The position numbers and the translations under genes are program-made. This document shows positions 48,885 to 57,533 of a DNA stretch of 64,000 bases, one piece after another. Below the pieces are notes generated by a model. It did not search any database and was not told where the DNA came from. It was given only the letters and a program-made list of their open reading frames with translations. Within the stretch, counting starts at the first letter, position 1, and every line of letters starts with the position of its first letter. The stretch is taken from NCBI RefSeq assembly GCF_003991425.1, contig NZ_CP034346.1, positions 6,253,501 through 6,317,500 of the forward strand. Direction: 5' to 3'. This stretch comes from Paenibacillus lutimineralis. Lineage in GTDB: Bacteria > Bacillota > Bacilli > Paenibacillales > Paenibacillaceae.

Positions 48885-51476
48885 TCATATATTCTCTTCC
48901 TTCAATGCATCAATAATATTTTCCTTCCTTACTTTCGCGCCGGAATATAACATGGCGGAACCGACAATGACAAATACGGCGACAATGACAGACAGAATGC
49001 TCATCCAAGGGAGGGTGAACCCGTAGCTGAATTTGTTCGAAAATGCTCTATAGATCAGATACATCACGACGAAACTAATGGGCAGCCCGAACAACAGCGA
49101 TTTGAACCCATAAAAAATACTTTCATAGTTCATCATTTTCGCAAAGCCTTTTGGCGTCATGCCTACGGATTTCAGCATCGCGAATTCTCTTTTTCGAAGA
49201 GACACTCCTGTCGAGATCGTATTGAAAATGTTCGCAATTGAAATCGCAGAAATTAATACGATAAAACCGTAAGAAAAGACGGACATCAATAGAATCTGTT
49301 GTTCTTCGCTTTTTCTGGATTGATATACATTGAAGACATTCAGATTGGTCTCATACATCTCATCGATTTCCTGCTGCGTCCTCACCGGTTCAGAGCTTTT
49401 CAAATGGAGGTACGTCGAAACGTTAATTAGATTCTCGTCGTCTGCCAGTCGATTCATGACGCGCTCCGACACGATGATATTTAACCCACCAACGCCAGTC
49501 GGGTTCATTCCCATAGGAGCCTGATCCGTCAACGCAGCAACGATCACTTTGTTTGCCTTCGTTTCTTCCCCATTCTCTTTATAGAAGTTCGTTAGCTCGA
49601 TACTTTGACCGACATTCGTATAGATGGCCTTCGTCTGGACGTATTTTTCCGTATCCATATCTTTGTAGTGAATCCTATCCATCACGATCGCGGCAGGATG
49701 ATCCGGATCCGTAAGTTGTTCGTAATCCGCGCCGACCGCTCTGGCATAGGCTTGCAGACTCGAATCGTTCAAGGCATGAATCTTAATATCGTAAGGGTAT
49801 TTGCCGTCTTGCAGTAAGCTCTTATCCTTCTTCACCTTCGCTTGCAATTCATCGGCGATGATCGCTGCATCGACCCAAGCGTTCTCATACATCTCATGAA
49901 TCACGTTATATTCCGTGACGTTATCCAGGGATACAATTGATTGTAACAACCGATCGTCTATTCTTTTTCCATTGCCGTAAGACACTTCAATATCGTAATT
50001 AACGCCTTCCCGCGACAGTTCCAATGATTGTGTCATGCCGGCCGTAAAAAACGATACCGTCAAAAACAAGACGATGCTGATGACGAGCGAAAATACGATG
50101 GCATGATATCTCCGTTTGTTCCTTTTTAAGTTTTTCAGCCCGATTTCCGCTTCGATCCCGAAGAGCTTGCGAATGAACTTCGACGTTTTCACGGCTTTGG
50201 CCGTAAGCTTTACGTCGGTGGTTTGGCGAATCGCGTCTATCGCGGATACCTTGGATGCCTTGATTGCCGGCAGATACGTCGAAATGAAAATCGTCAGCAT
50301 CGACACAACACAGGCGATCAAGAGCGATAACGGCGTGACGATGAGCCTCAGTTTTTCACTGGTCCATAATGCCTGTTCAATCATCGCGTTCATGAACCCA
50401 AAGGTGATCCCTATCCCGCCAAGACCGCATAGGATGCCAATGGGAATACTGATCCAGCCAATGACAAGACCTTCAAAAAACACTGAATTTCGCTTCTGCC
50501 TTCTCGTAGCCCCCACGCTCGCCAGCATCCCTAAATGGCGGGAACGTTCCGAGACGGATATCGCAAAAGCATTATAGATCAGCGAAACCGAGCCGATCAT
50601 AATGACCGCCATAATGATCGCCGATAAGGAGAACATCATGCTCGACGAGCCACTGCTTTTGGACAAGCCGTAATAACGAAGCAAACTGTTATTATATTGG
50701 ACGGACTCCATATGGTTTTTCTCAGCCAATTCCTCTGCATGAGCGAACAAGAACGGATTGACACGCTGCAACACCACCGACGCATCGACTCGATCGTTTA
50801 CCCCAATGATTTTATCATCAACATAGCTAATGATCGTATAACCCGGGGCCCAAGCCGATTCCAATACGGGACGCTTGATGAAGCCTACCACCGTATAATC
50901 TCTTGCCTTGATATGCTTCAACGTTTCAGTCAATGAACCGTCTTCCCTACGCAGCGGTTCGGTCTGATCCAGGGGATGATCGCCCCCCTGTTCGAATCGT
51001 TCGCCAATCCGAAGGGTTAGACGGTCGCCGATTTCGTACTTCACTTTGGCGTTTGTGGCAACGGGCTCAGAAATCACGACTTCTTTGTCCGTATGCGGGA
51101 GACGCCCCTTGCTTAGTTCTATCTGAAATTGCGCGAAACCCTGCGCATTATATTCCTTAATGAACAAGTACGGCTTATTGGGATTTTGTCCCCCTTCTAA
51201 CGGGGCATAGCCAAGGTCTCTTGTGATCGCAACGGTTTTGGTTGCGTCATCGCCCTGTATTGTAGAAAGCTGTTCTTTGGTTACATCTTGATATTGGACA
51301 TGCCACTCTCCTGTATCCGCGATGGATTGCCTAATCATTAAATCCGAAAAGGAAAAAACAAGCGTAGCGACAGCGGTCACCATGGCAACCGAAATGATGA
51401 CGCCGATAATGGTTACAAGCGTTCGTCTCTTGTTCTGCTTCAGATGCCGGACGGTTAGCGAATTGACAATGTTCAT
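48885..51476 (-). CDS. MacB/FtsX-type ABC exporter permease
   Basis: 863 residues with the double FtsX layout: an N-terminal span (about 18-40), a large extracellular domain (about 45-275), a first group of three membrane spans (about 282-420), a second extracellular domain, and a closing FtsX block (about 725-860) with IANIFNTISTGVSLRKREFAMLKSVGMT. MacB-like and antibiotic-export permeases share this. It overlaps the ATPase gene by four bases. With VanZ and a two-component system upstream, it is likely part of a cell-envelope antibiotic or peptide resistance pump. Confidence 0.92.
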   Translation of the reverse strand: MNIVNSLTVRHLKQNKRRTLVTIIGVIISVAMVTAVATLVFSFSDLMIRQSIADTGEWHVQYQDVTKEQLSTIQGDDATKTVAITRDLGYAPLEGGQNPNKPYLFIKEYNAQGFAQFQIELSKGRLPHTDKEVVISEPVATNAKVKYEIGDRLTLRIGERFEQGGDHPLDQTEPLRREDGSLTETLKHIKARDYTVVGFIKRPVLESAWAPGYTIISYVDDKIIGVNDRVDASVVLQRVNPFLFAHAEELAEKNHMESVQYNNSLLRYYGLSKSSGSSSMMFSLSAIIMAVIMIGSVSLIYNAFAISVSERSRHLGMLASVGATRRQKRNSVFFEGLVIGWISIPIGILCGLGGIGITFGFMNAMIEQALWTSEKLRLIVTPLSLLIACVVSMLTIFISTYLPAIKASKVSAIDAIRQTTDVKLTAKAVKTSKFIRKLFGIEAEIGLKNLKRNKRRYHAIVFSLVISIVLFLTVSFFTAGMTQSLELSREGVNYDIEVSYGNGKRIDDRLLQSIVSLDNVTEYNVIHEMYENAWVDAAIIADELQAKVKKDKSLLQDGKYPYDIKIHALNDSSLQAYARAVGADYEQLTDPDHPAAIVMDRIHYKDMDTEKYVQTKAIYTNVGQSIELTNFYKENGEETKANKVIVAALTDQAPMGMNPTGVGGLNIIVSERVMNRLADDENLINVSTYLHLKSSEPVRTQQEIDEMYETNLNVFNVYQSRKSEEQQILLMSVFSYGFIVLISAISIANIFNTISTGVSLRKREFAMLKSVGMTPKGFAKMMNYESIFYGFKSLLFGLPISFVVMYLIYRAFSNKFSYGFTLPWMSILSVIVAVFVIVGSAMLYSGAKVRKENIIDALKEENI

Positions 51477-52156
51477 CGCCTTATCACCTCGTCTTTGGCA
51501 ATCCTCCCGTCTTCAATCGAAATGATCCTGTCGGCTTGCAAGGCGATCTGTTCATCGTGCGTGATAACGATCAGCGTCTGATGATAGGTCTTATTCAGCA
51601 TTTTTAATAAGTCGATGATCTCACTGCTATTCTTGCTGTCCAGATTCCCGGTCGGTTCGTCGGCCAGCATGATCGCAGGATTGCCGATGAGCGCTCTGCC
51701 AATCGAGACCCGTTGCTGCTGTCCGCCGGATAGCTGATTCGGCAGGTGGTTTAATCGATGCTGCAAATTCAACGTATTCACAAGACCATCCAACTGCTTT
51801 TGATCTACCTTTTGTTTATCTAGCAGGAGCGGCAGCGTAATATTCTCTTCTACCGTCAGGACGGGAATCAGATTGAAAAACTGGTAGATCAGGCCGATTT
51901 GCCTGCGCCTGAAGATGGCCAACTGCGTCTCGTTCAAGGCATACATGTCCGTATCCTGAACATAAACTTTACCGCCAGTCGGCCGATCCACGCCGCCCAG
52001 CATATGAAGGAGCGTCGATTTCCCCGATCCAGACGGGCCAATAATCGCGACGAATTCGCCCTTTTGGACCGAGAAGGAGACATTGTCAAGTGCTTTCACC
52101 GCCGATTCGCCTGTGCCGTATTCTTTAGACAGATGCTCAATTTTTAAAACTTCCAT
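51473..52156 (-). CDS. ABC exporter ATP-binding protein, MacB/LolD type
   Basis: 227 residues, complete: Walker A GPSGSGKST (residues 40-48), Q-loop LIYQFFNLIPVLTV, signature LSGGQQQRV, Walker B IMLADEPTGNLD, and the H-loop VITHD. The FNL-type Q-loop segment and size match the MacB/LolD/BceA group. The ATG follows GGAAAGGAGG. It energises the permease encoded by the overlapping downstream gene. Confidence 0.95.
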   Translation of the reverse strand: MEVLKIEHLSKEYGTGESAVKALDNVSFSVQKGEFVAIIGPSGSGKSTLLHMLGGVDRPTGGKVYVQDTDMYALNETQLAIFRRRQIGLIYQFFNLIPVLTVEENITLPLLLDKQKVDQKQLDGLVNTLNLQHRLNHLPNQLSGGQQQRVSIGRALIGNPAIMLADEPTGNLDSKNSSEIIDLLKMLNKTYHQTLIVITHDEQIALQADRIISIEDGRIAKDEVIRR

Positions 52157-52180
52157 GGCTATACCTCCTTTCCACGATGC

Positions 52181-53119
52181 TCAATTCCATTTATATACCA
52201 TCTCTCGAAATCCAACATCCCATAGCGTTTCATTTCCCTCCAGGGTGATCATAAGCTCATTGGCCTGCGGGAGAAAAATTTCGGATATATCCGGTTCATG
52301 GCGCCCGGCTTCTGCAGATACGGACAGGAACTCATGCCCATCGACGGTAACCCTGATGCTGCCATGGGAATCCTTTTGATCGGGAATTCCGTAATTCAAA
52401 AAAAGATACAACTCCTTCTTATTGTCTAACGTATACGTGTACGTTTCCTTGTCTTTACCTTCGATGCTATACACATTATATTTGGGTTCCACGTCTTGAC
52501 CGCCAATCTTAAGACTGGACTGTTTGGTTCCCGTTGATGGATTCCCAGTACTATCCTTCAATTCGTTGATCGCTACAAAGGGGCCCATTTCTTTGGTGAA
52601 CACTTGGTCAAGCACCCCGAAGATCCCCCACAGCCCGAGCATCAAGACAATGCCGAAAATGCCCGTAGCAGCGATATTTCTCCAGTTATTCTTTGTACGA
52701 AAGCCAAATTTGTACGCCCCGAATCCGATGGCTGCGCCAGATGAGTTCTGTATGACGTCGTTCATGTCGAAGCTGCCGAGTAAAGTTAGTGCCTGAATAG
52801 TCTCCAGCAGGAGAATGGACAGGATGAACAATGTTATAAAGCGAACAAAGCTGGTTCGATATAACAAAGGAATCAATATGCCAAAAGGAATGAAGGCTGC
52901 GATGTTCCCGAAACCCACAAAATCCATCAACGTAGGATGTAGAAGATCGGATAGGCTTGGCACCCTAAAAAAATCGTTCGGTAAAAACATAAAGGTGTAC
53001 CCGTTGATTTGATCTACCTTATCTACTCTGCCGAAAGCGAGAAACAAAAAATAGAGAATAAAAAGAGTGTAGAATATAGTGATACCAAAAATAATCTTAC
53101 GTTGTTGCTTCAAATGCAT
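52181..53119 (-). CDS. VanZ-like membrane protein with extracellular C-terminal domain
   Basis: 312 residues from 53119, with GGAGG upstream of the ATG. Residues about 1-145 are a VanZ core of four or five membrane spans, with NIAAFIPFGILIPLLY and LLLETIQALTLLGSFDMNDVIQNSSGAAIGFG, the family pattern. A further span (about 155-175) leads to an extracellular domain rich in strands and Gly/Asp (SIEGKDKETYTYTLDNKKEL). VanZ proteins contribute to teicoplanin or lipoglycopeptide tolerance by an unknown mechanism. It is translated just before the ABC pump and preceded by candidate response-regulator boxes. Confidence 0.85.
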   Translation of the reverse strand: MHLKQQRKIIFGITIFYTLFILYFLFLAFGRVDKVDQINGYTFMFLPNDFFRVPSLSDLLHPTLMDFVGFGNIAAFIPFGILIPLLYRTSFVRFITLFILSILLLETIQALTLLGSFDMNDVIQNSSGAAIGFGAYKFGFRTKNNWRNIAATGIFGIVLMLGLWGIFGVLDQVFTKEMGPFVAINELKDSTGNPSTGTKQSSLKIGGQDVEPKYNVYSIEGKDKETYTYTLDNKKELYLFLNYGIPDQKDSHGSIRVTVDGHEFLSVSAEAGRHEPDISEIFLPQANELMITLEGNETLWDVGFREMVYKWN

Positions 53120-53169
53120 TGTCTTACCTCCATCGTTCATCTGTTGAATATCATTTTATCTGTCTAAAA

Positions 53170-53196
53170 TGACTTTCCAGTGACGATGGAGGTGAC
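53170..53196 (-). promoter_or_regulatory. TGAC direct repeats upstream of vanZ-ABC, candidate response-regulator site
   Basis: TGAC occurs at 53170-53173, 53181-53184 and 53193-53196 (11- and 12-bp periods) in the 93-bp gap between the kinase stop and the VanZ start. OmpR-type regulators bind such helically phased half-sites. A minus-strand TAAAAT -10-like sequence lies downstream near 53153-53158. The target is probably the vanZ-ABC transcript. Confidence 0.4.
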
Positions 53197-53212
53197 AATT
53201 CAGTCACTTAAG

Positions 53213-54214
53213 CTAAATCACGTGCTTATAAAATTTAATCCGAAACTGCGTACCCTTCTCGCTGTCGCTTGTCACATCGATCACGCCGTTCTGGCTGGCA
53301 ATGATGCTGTAAGCCATCGCAAGCCCTATACCGATGCTCCCTTCGCTAGCGTTCTTTCCTTTGTAAAAACGTTTAAAAATATAAGGCAAATCTTCTCTCG
53401 GAATGCCTTTTCCGTTATCAGCAATGACGATCTCTGTAAATAACGCATTTTCGGAAAATGTGATGTCGATCGTTCCGCCTTCAGGTGTATGCTCCACACT
53501 GTTCTTCAAAATATTGATGACCGCTTCAGCAGTCCAATTAAAATCTCCGACAAAAGAGACGTCGTCATCGCCCGCGATGGAGACCGTCTGTCCCTTAATA
53601 TCCATCGGAATCATAACCGGCTCTAATGCCTTTTGGATCAGGTTTCTCAGGGGGATTTGATCTTTTCTGAATTGGATGGTCTTCGCGTCCATTTTCGATA
53701 GCTTTAATAAAGAAGAAACAAGCCAGTCGATGCGTTCAAGCTGGATGCGAATATGATGGGTGAACTCCGTTCTTTTGGCCGGAGGCAGGTCAGGGGCGCT
53801 TAACAAATCCGCCATCACCGTCATGGAGGTGAGCGGTGTTTTGAGTTGATGCGAAATATCGGATATGGCATCCGTTAGTTGAATTTTGTCCCGCTGCAAT
53901 AGCGACCGGTGTTCCGATAGCATAAGCGTTACTTTGTAAATATCATTCTTTAAAATGCTTAGCTCGCCTTCTTGGTTATCGCGAACATCAAGGGAATCAT
54001 TGCCGTTGCTTATTTCACGTAAATATCTGGAGAGCTTCGCTAACTCACGATATCTCCATCTCGTGAATAACAGACTCGTGCCTATAAGCAGCATGGAAAC
54101 AATGAACACGAATATCGCCGCGACGGACGAAAAGAAAGCAGCAACCACGGTCGCCGTTATGCCGATCGAGCTCATGACGAGTAATAACATTTGAAATTCC
54201 CGATTACGCAGCAT
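53213..54214 (-). CDS. Sensor histidine kinase, OmpR/VanS-type partner
   Basis: 333 residues. Two membrane spans (about 8-28 and 31-51) with almost no extracellular loop, then a HAMP-like linker, the dimerisation histidine His122 in DISHQLKTPLTS, and the ATPase domain with NSVEHTPEGGTI (N box), IADNGKGIPRED (G1) and GIGLAMAYSI (G2). The short loop resembles intramembrane-sensing kinases that detect cell-envelope antibiotics, often through an associated ABC pump. The start codon follows the response-regulator stop directly, so the pair is translationally coupled. Confidence 0.93.
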   Translation of the reverse strand: MLRNREFQMLLLVMSSIGITATVVAAFFSSVAAIFVFIVSMLLIGTSLLFTRWRYRELAKLSRYLREISNGNDSLDVRDNQEGELSILKNDIYKVTLMLSEHRSLLQRDKIQLTDAISDISHQLKTPLTSMTVMADLLSAPDLPPAKRTEFTHHIRIQLERIDWLVSSLLKLSKMDAKTIQFRKDQIPLRNLIQKALEPVMIPMDIKGQTVSIAGDDDVSFVGDFNWTAEAVINILKNSVEHTPEGGTIDITFSENALFTEIVIADNGKGIPREDLPYIFKRFYKGKNASEGSIGIGLAMAYSIIASQNGVIDVTSDSEKGTQFRIKFYKHVI

Positions 54215-54898
54215 CTAATCACCGACCTTATAGCCTAAACCGCGTACCGTTTTGATCAAAGTCGGATGCCCAGGATCATCCTCCAACTTCTCCCTCAGCC
54301 TTTTGATATACACCGTTAACGTATTGTCGTTCACGAATTCACCGGCCACGTCCCAGATTTGCTCTAAAAGCTGATTCCTTGTGAGGACCTGTCCAACGTG
54401 ATTGCCGAAGATCAGCAACAAGCGATATTCTAAGGCGGTCAGCGGAATTTCGGCGCCGTTTTTATGCACTTTGCCTTCCAGTGTATTGATTCGAACATTG
54501 TCGATATCGATGATTGCTCTAGCTTGGGACGGCTTCTGGTATCTCCGCAAGACGGACTTGATCCGGGAGAGAAGCTCACGAACTCGAAAAGGTTTGGTAA
54601 TGTAATCGTCGGCTCCCATATCGAGTCCCATCACGACATTGACCTCATCGTCGATCACCGTTAAGAAGATGACCGGAATGTCTCGCCGCTCTTTCACTAT
54701 CTTGCACAATTCATAACCGCTCCCGTCCGGAAGCTGTAAATCGAACAGGCATAAAGCGAACTGATCGATGTCCTCGGCGAGCACCTTTTTGGCTGAGGCG
54801 ACATCATGGCATAGAACGGCCCTATAACCATCTTGCTGCAGTGAATATTCCAGACCTGACGCGATCGTCTTATCATCTTCGACTAATAAAATTTTCAT
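54215..54898 (-). CDS. OmpR-family response regulator
   Basis: 227 residues. Receiver domain 1-115: acidic pocket Glu7-Asp9, phosphoacceptor Asp53 in LFDLQLPDG, and the TKPF lysine. A winged helix-turn-helix occupies about 130-227 with EYRLLLIFGNHVGQVLTRNQL and TVRGLGYKV. The promoter region upstream (54899-54991) shows no clear operator. It is the first gene of a five-gene set: regulator, kinase, VanZ, ABC ATPase, ABC permease, all on one strand. Confidence 0.94.
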   Translation of the reverse strand: MKILLVEDDKTIASGLEYSLQQDGYRAVLCHDVASAKKVLAEDIDQFALCLFDLQLPDGSGYELCKIVKERRDIPVIFLTVIDDEVNVVMGLDMGADDYITKPFRVRELLSRIKSVLRRYQKPSQARAIIDIDNVRINTLEGKVHKNGAEIPLTALEYRLLLIFGNHVGQVLTRNQLLEQIWDVAGEFVNDNTLTVYIKRLREKLEDDPGHPTLIKTVRGLGYKVGD

Positions 54899-54991
54899 AT
54901 GCAGATCATCCTTATGTTAGAGTAAATTCACTCCTCATCTTAGTGTCGACATTATAGCAGATTTTCTTAACAAGTTTCACCACACGGCATT

Positions 54992-56071
54992 TTACAACTC
55001 TCCCTCAAGAAACTTTATGAGGTACATTTCGGGCTGCGCGAGGAACTCTGAAAAGCTGCATAAATCCGCATAAGTCTGATGTTCCACGTCATAACAACCT
55101 ATCAGACCTTTTTTCTTCGAATTCCAAACTAGCTGCAGATCGGAGTAATTGTCGATATCGGCGGATAGACGCAGTAGCTTTTGCCGGCCGACTTTCATCT
55201 CAATCGTATCGGTCAATGTGAAAAAGTCGATATAACCAATTTTATATTCATTTTGCGCCAACTCAAGGCGGAGCTTGTCTCCAGTAAGAAAACCGACCAG
55301 TTCATCAGTTAATTTGTATTTTTTCAGCTCATACTTTTTGTTTTCCACATTATGAAAGTCAACCGGCTCCAGCGATCTCAAATAGTCAGCCAAGACTGTG
55401 TTCTTACTGCTGACTGCAATAGTATACGGTCTCTCGCCGTCCTTTTCCGCTAACGTAACGTCCGCGCCGTGTTCAATCAAAAATTTGACCATGGCCAAAT
55501 TACCCATACGCGCTGCCACGGTTAACGGAGTCGCTTGGTAAGGATAGACCATATCCGGTTTATTGTAATTGATGTCCCCCCCATGATCGAGCAAATACGT
55601 GAGTGCCTTATAGTCATGGTTCGATACGGCTTGACGCAATACAGCGCCGCCATGCAGCTTAATATCTAATCCCAGCTCATGAATAAGCGGGATATTCTTC
55701 TTGTTGCCATAGTAGGCCTGTGAATATGCGCCTGACCCAACTTGATTGAGCTTGTCCATCTTGGCTCCTTGCGCTACAATGTAGCGAACGATGTCCTCCT
55801 TGCAATAGCGAACAGCTCGTAAAAAAGCCGGATTAAGATTGGCATTCAGGTTGACGCCGTACTCTACCAGCAGCTTTACTACATCCATTCTCTCCGATAC
55901 AAGCGCCAGATCCAATGGACTTAACGTGGTATATTTGCTAAGTACGATGCCATCCTCAATGTCCCAGCCTGCTGCAATTGCCGCGTGTAAAGCCGGAATA
56001 TTTCCTTTGTAAATATGCATTGCGATTTCTGGTAGCTCCCCGAACCTCCCAATATCTTTCAGAACGATCAT
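54992..56071 (-). CDS. Ankyrin-repeat protein with C-terminal SUKH-like domain
   Basis: 359 residues. At least four ankyrin-type repeats run from about 20 to 230, for example SPLDLALVSERMDVVKLLVEYG, RQAVSNHDYKALTYLLDHGGD and TPLTVAARMGNLAMVKFLIEHGADV. The last about 120 residues (TDELVGFLTGDKL, FTLTDTIEMKVG, YADLCSFSEFLAQPEMYLIKFLEG) look SUKH-like in strand and helix pattern; this part is less certain. Ankyrin-SUKH fusions occur in immunity gene arrays next to polymorphic toxins. It lies beside two other SUKH genes on the same strand. Confidence 0.75.
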   Translation of the reverse strand: MIVLKDIGRFGELPEIAMHIYKGNIPALHAAIAAGWDIEDGIVLSKYTTLSPLDLALVSERMDVVKLLVEYGVNLNANLNPAFLRAVRYCKEDIVRYIVAQGAKMDKLNQVGSGAYSQAYYGNKKNIPLIHELGLDIKLHGGAVLRQAVSNHDYKALTYLLDHGGDINYNKPDMVYPYQATPLTVAARMGNLAMVKFLIEHGADVTLAEKDGERPYTIAVSSKNTVLADYLRSLEPVDFHNVENKKYELKKYKLTDELVGFLTGDKLRLELAQNEYKIGYIDFFTLTDTIEMKVGRQKLLRLSADIDNYSDLQLVWNSKKKGLIGCYDVEHQTYADLCSFSEFLAQPEMYLIKFLEGEL

Positions 56072-56132
56072 CCAATACCACTCCTACCTGAATTCATTTT
56101 CGCACTTGAGGAATACCGAAATATCTATTATA

Positions 56133-56870
56133 TTATGAAATCGTTTCGCACCCTTTTGACAAGAGCCATTGCTCTATAACGGCAAACGCCTGTTGTGCAT
56201 ACTGTTCATAGAAATCGGCCACCTCTTGCTGATAAGCATAATTCAATCGTACATAGCCACCCAGTTGCTGATAAAACAGGAAGCAAGCATATGGGGTCTC
56301 AATGGACAAATCCGGTGGAAAATCCGCTTGGCACATTCCGGCTAGCTCGGGCAGCGAAAGCTGATCCTGCCCTGGTGGCAAACGCAAAAAGAGATGGCTC
56401 CGAGTGCCCGTCCACGGTTCATAATAGACGGCTTCCTCTTGGCTGCTTCCATATACCTGACAGTATATTTCGTCTAGCACCAAGGCGTACATCCCTTCGT
56501 CTCCCTGCTCCCGTGCCTGCAGCGAAATGGCCTTTATGTACTCCGCATGCCGAGGCAGCCAGAGCAGCCCAGCTATCTGGGGATGCACTGCCAGAAAATC
56601 GCCATCCACCGTTGTGCCTATAGCGATACACTCGCTGATCTGTTGCTCAGTAATGGGGCTGTCTTCGTCACACTCCCATAACCCGTACTCGGCAAAAGGT
56701 TTTAGTACCTCCACATCAGGCAATTGGACATTGATCCACCCTCTGTAAGTCCCTTCACCGAATCGCTGCAGAAACCGAAGGTAGCCTGGTGGATAAATAG
56801 CGGCGTCTTCCTTCTCAAGCATTTGGTTCTGGCCCTCGGACAGCGGCTTTTGCCGAGATACGATGTACAT
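56133..56870 (-). CDS. SMI1/KNR4 (SUKH) family protein
   Basis: 245 residues. N-terminal SUKH core: YPPGYLRFLQRFGEGTYRGWINVQ, then DSPITEQQISECIAIGTTVDGDFLAVHP. The C-terminal half (about 150-245) has a helical pattern with ETPYACFLFYQQLGGYV and VADFYEQYAQQAFAVIEQW, perhaps an extra partner-binding module. Likely an immunity protein against a secreted toxin. AGGGG precedes the ATG, and the gene begins 9 nt after the preceding SUKH gene stops, so they are one operon. Confidence 0.82.
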   Translation of the reverse strand: MYIVSRQKPLSEGQNQMLEKEDAAIYPPGYLRFLQRFGEGTYRGWINVQLPDVEVLKPFAEYGLWECDEDSPITEQQISECIAIGTTVDGDFLAVHPQIAGLLWLPRHAEYIKAISLQAREQGDEGMYALVLDEIYCQVYGSSQEEAVYYEPWTGTRSHLFLRLPPGQDQLSLPELAGMCQADFPPDLSIETPYACFLFYQQLGGYVRLNYAYQQEVADFYEQYAQQAFAVIEQWLLSKGCETIS

Positions 56871-56879
56871 AAATATCCC

Positions 56880-57323
56880 CTACCATTCATAAAAATTTTC
56901 CTCGATCATTTCCTCGAATGAATCCGCTAATAACTTGATCTCCCCGGAATCGTGATAACAGATGACAACCTTTCCTGCCTGATTAATGATAATCGGATCA
57001 CCGGACCCGTCCATGGAGATAACATAACCAGTTCGTAATACCTCTGCAAAAGAAAATTCATTGAATTGCTCTCGGAAATCTAGTGTCAAATCGACTACCG
57101 TTTCATTTCCGAGACTAGAGCCATTAGAGAATGCATGTATCGCAAGACCTGCATATGCTCCCCCAAACGTCTTGATAAAGTGTATGTAATCCTCATGAAA
57201 GTTTACATTCAGCTGTTGCTGGGCCTTAACAATTTCCTCTTGGCTCGCCGGAATACCTACTAGTGTTCTATTATCTTCCCGAAGGAGAAAAGTCTTTAAT
57301 CTCTCCATTAACGCATCTTTCAT
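56880..57323 (-). CDS. SMI1/KNR4 (SUKH-1) family protein, YobK-like
   Basis: 147 residues from 57323; a longer frame runs to 57422 but adds a basic, unlikely N-terminus. GGAGG lies 11 bases before the chosen ATG. Canonical SUKH-1: GIPASQEEIVKAQQQLNVNF, then HEDYIHFIKTFGGAYAGLAIH, GYVISMDGSGDPIIINQAGKVV and CYHDSGEIKLLADSFEEMIEE. Bacillus subtilis YobK, of similar size, is the immunity partner of the toxin YobL. No toxin is next to this gene. It is first of a three-gene SUKH-type row (56880, 56133, 54992). Confidence 0.88.
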   Translation of the reverse strand: MKDALMERLKTFLLREDNRTLVGIPASQEEIVKAQQQLNVNFHEDYIHFIKTFGGAYAGLAIHAFSNGSSLGNETVVDLTLDFREQFNEFSFAEVLRTGYVISMDGSGDPIIINQAGKVVICYHDSGEIKLLADSFEEMIEENFYEW

Positions 57324-57480
57324 AGGGTAATCGTCCTCCCTGCCATGAATTCGAATCAGCTGCCGTTCAAGCCCTCGCCGTCGTATTCGGACGTTTTTCC
57401 GCTTCACGTAATCTTCATCCATCTTACACTTTTATCCACAGCTCGAACACATCTTTTCTACCTATATTATTGATCCGAAT

Positions 57481-57512
57481 AAAACAATCCCGCTTCGTAA
57501 AGAAGCGGGATT
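57481..57512 (-). terminator. Intrinsic terminator closing the second sugar ABC operon
   Basis: Perfect 11-bp arms AATCCCGCTTC (57486-57496) and GAAGCGGGATT (57502-57512) with a 5-nt loop, followed on the minus strand by GTTTTATT. It lies 21 nt past the aldolase stop codon. Confidence 0.85.
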
Positions 57513-57533
57513 ATTCTTCGTCTTGCCAAGCCA

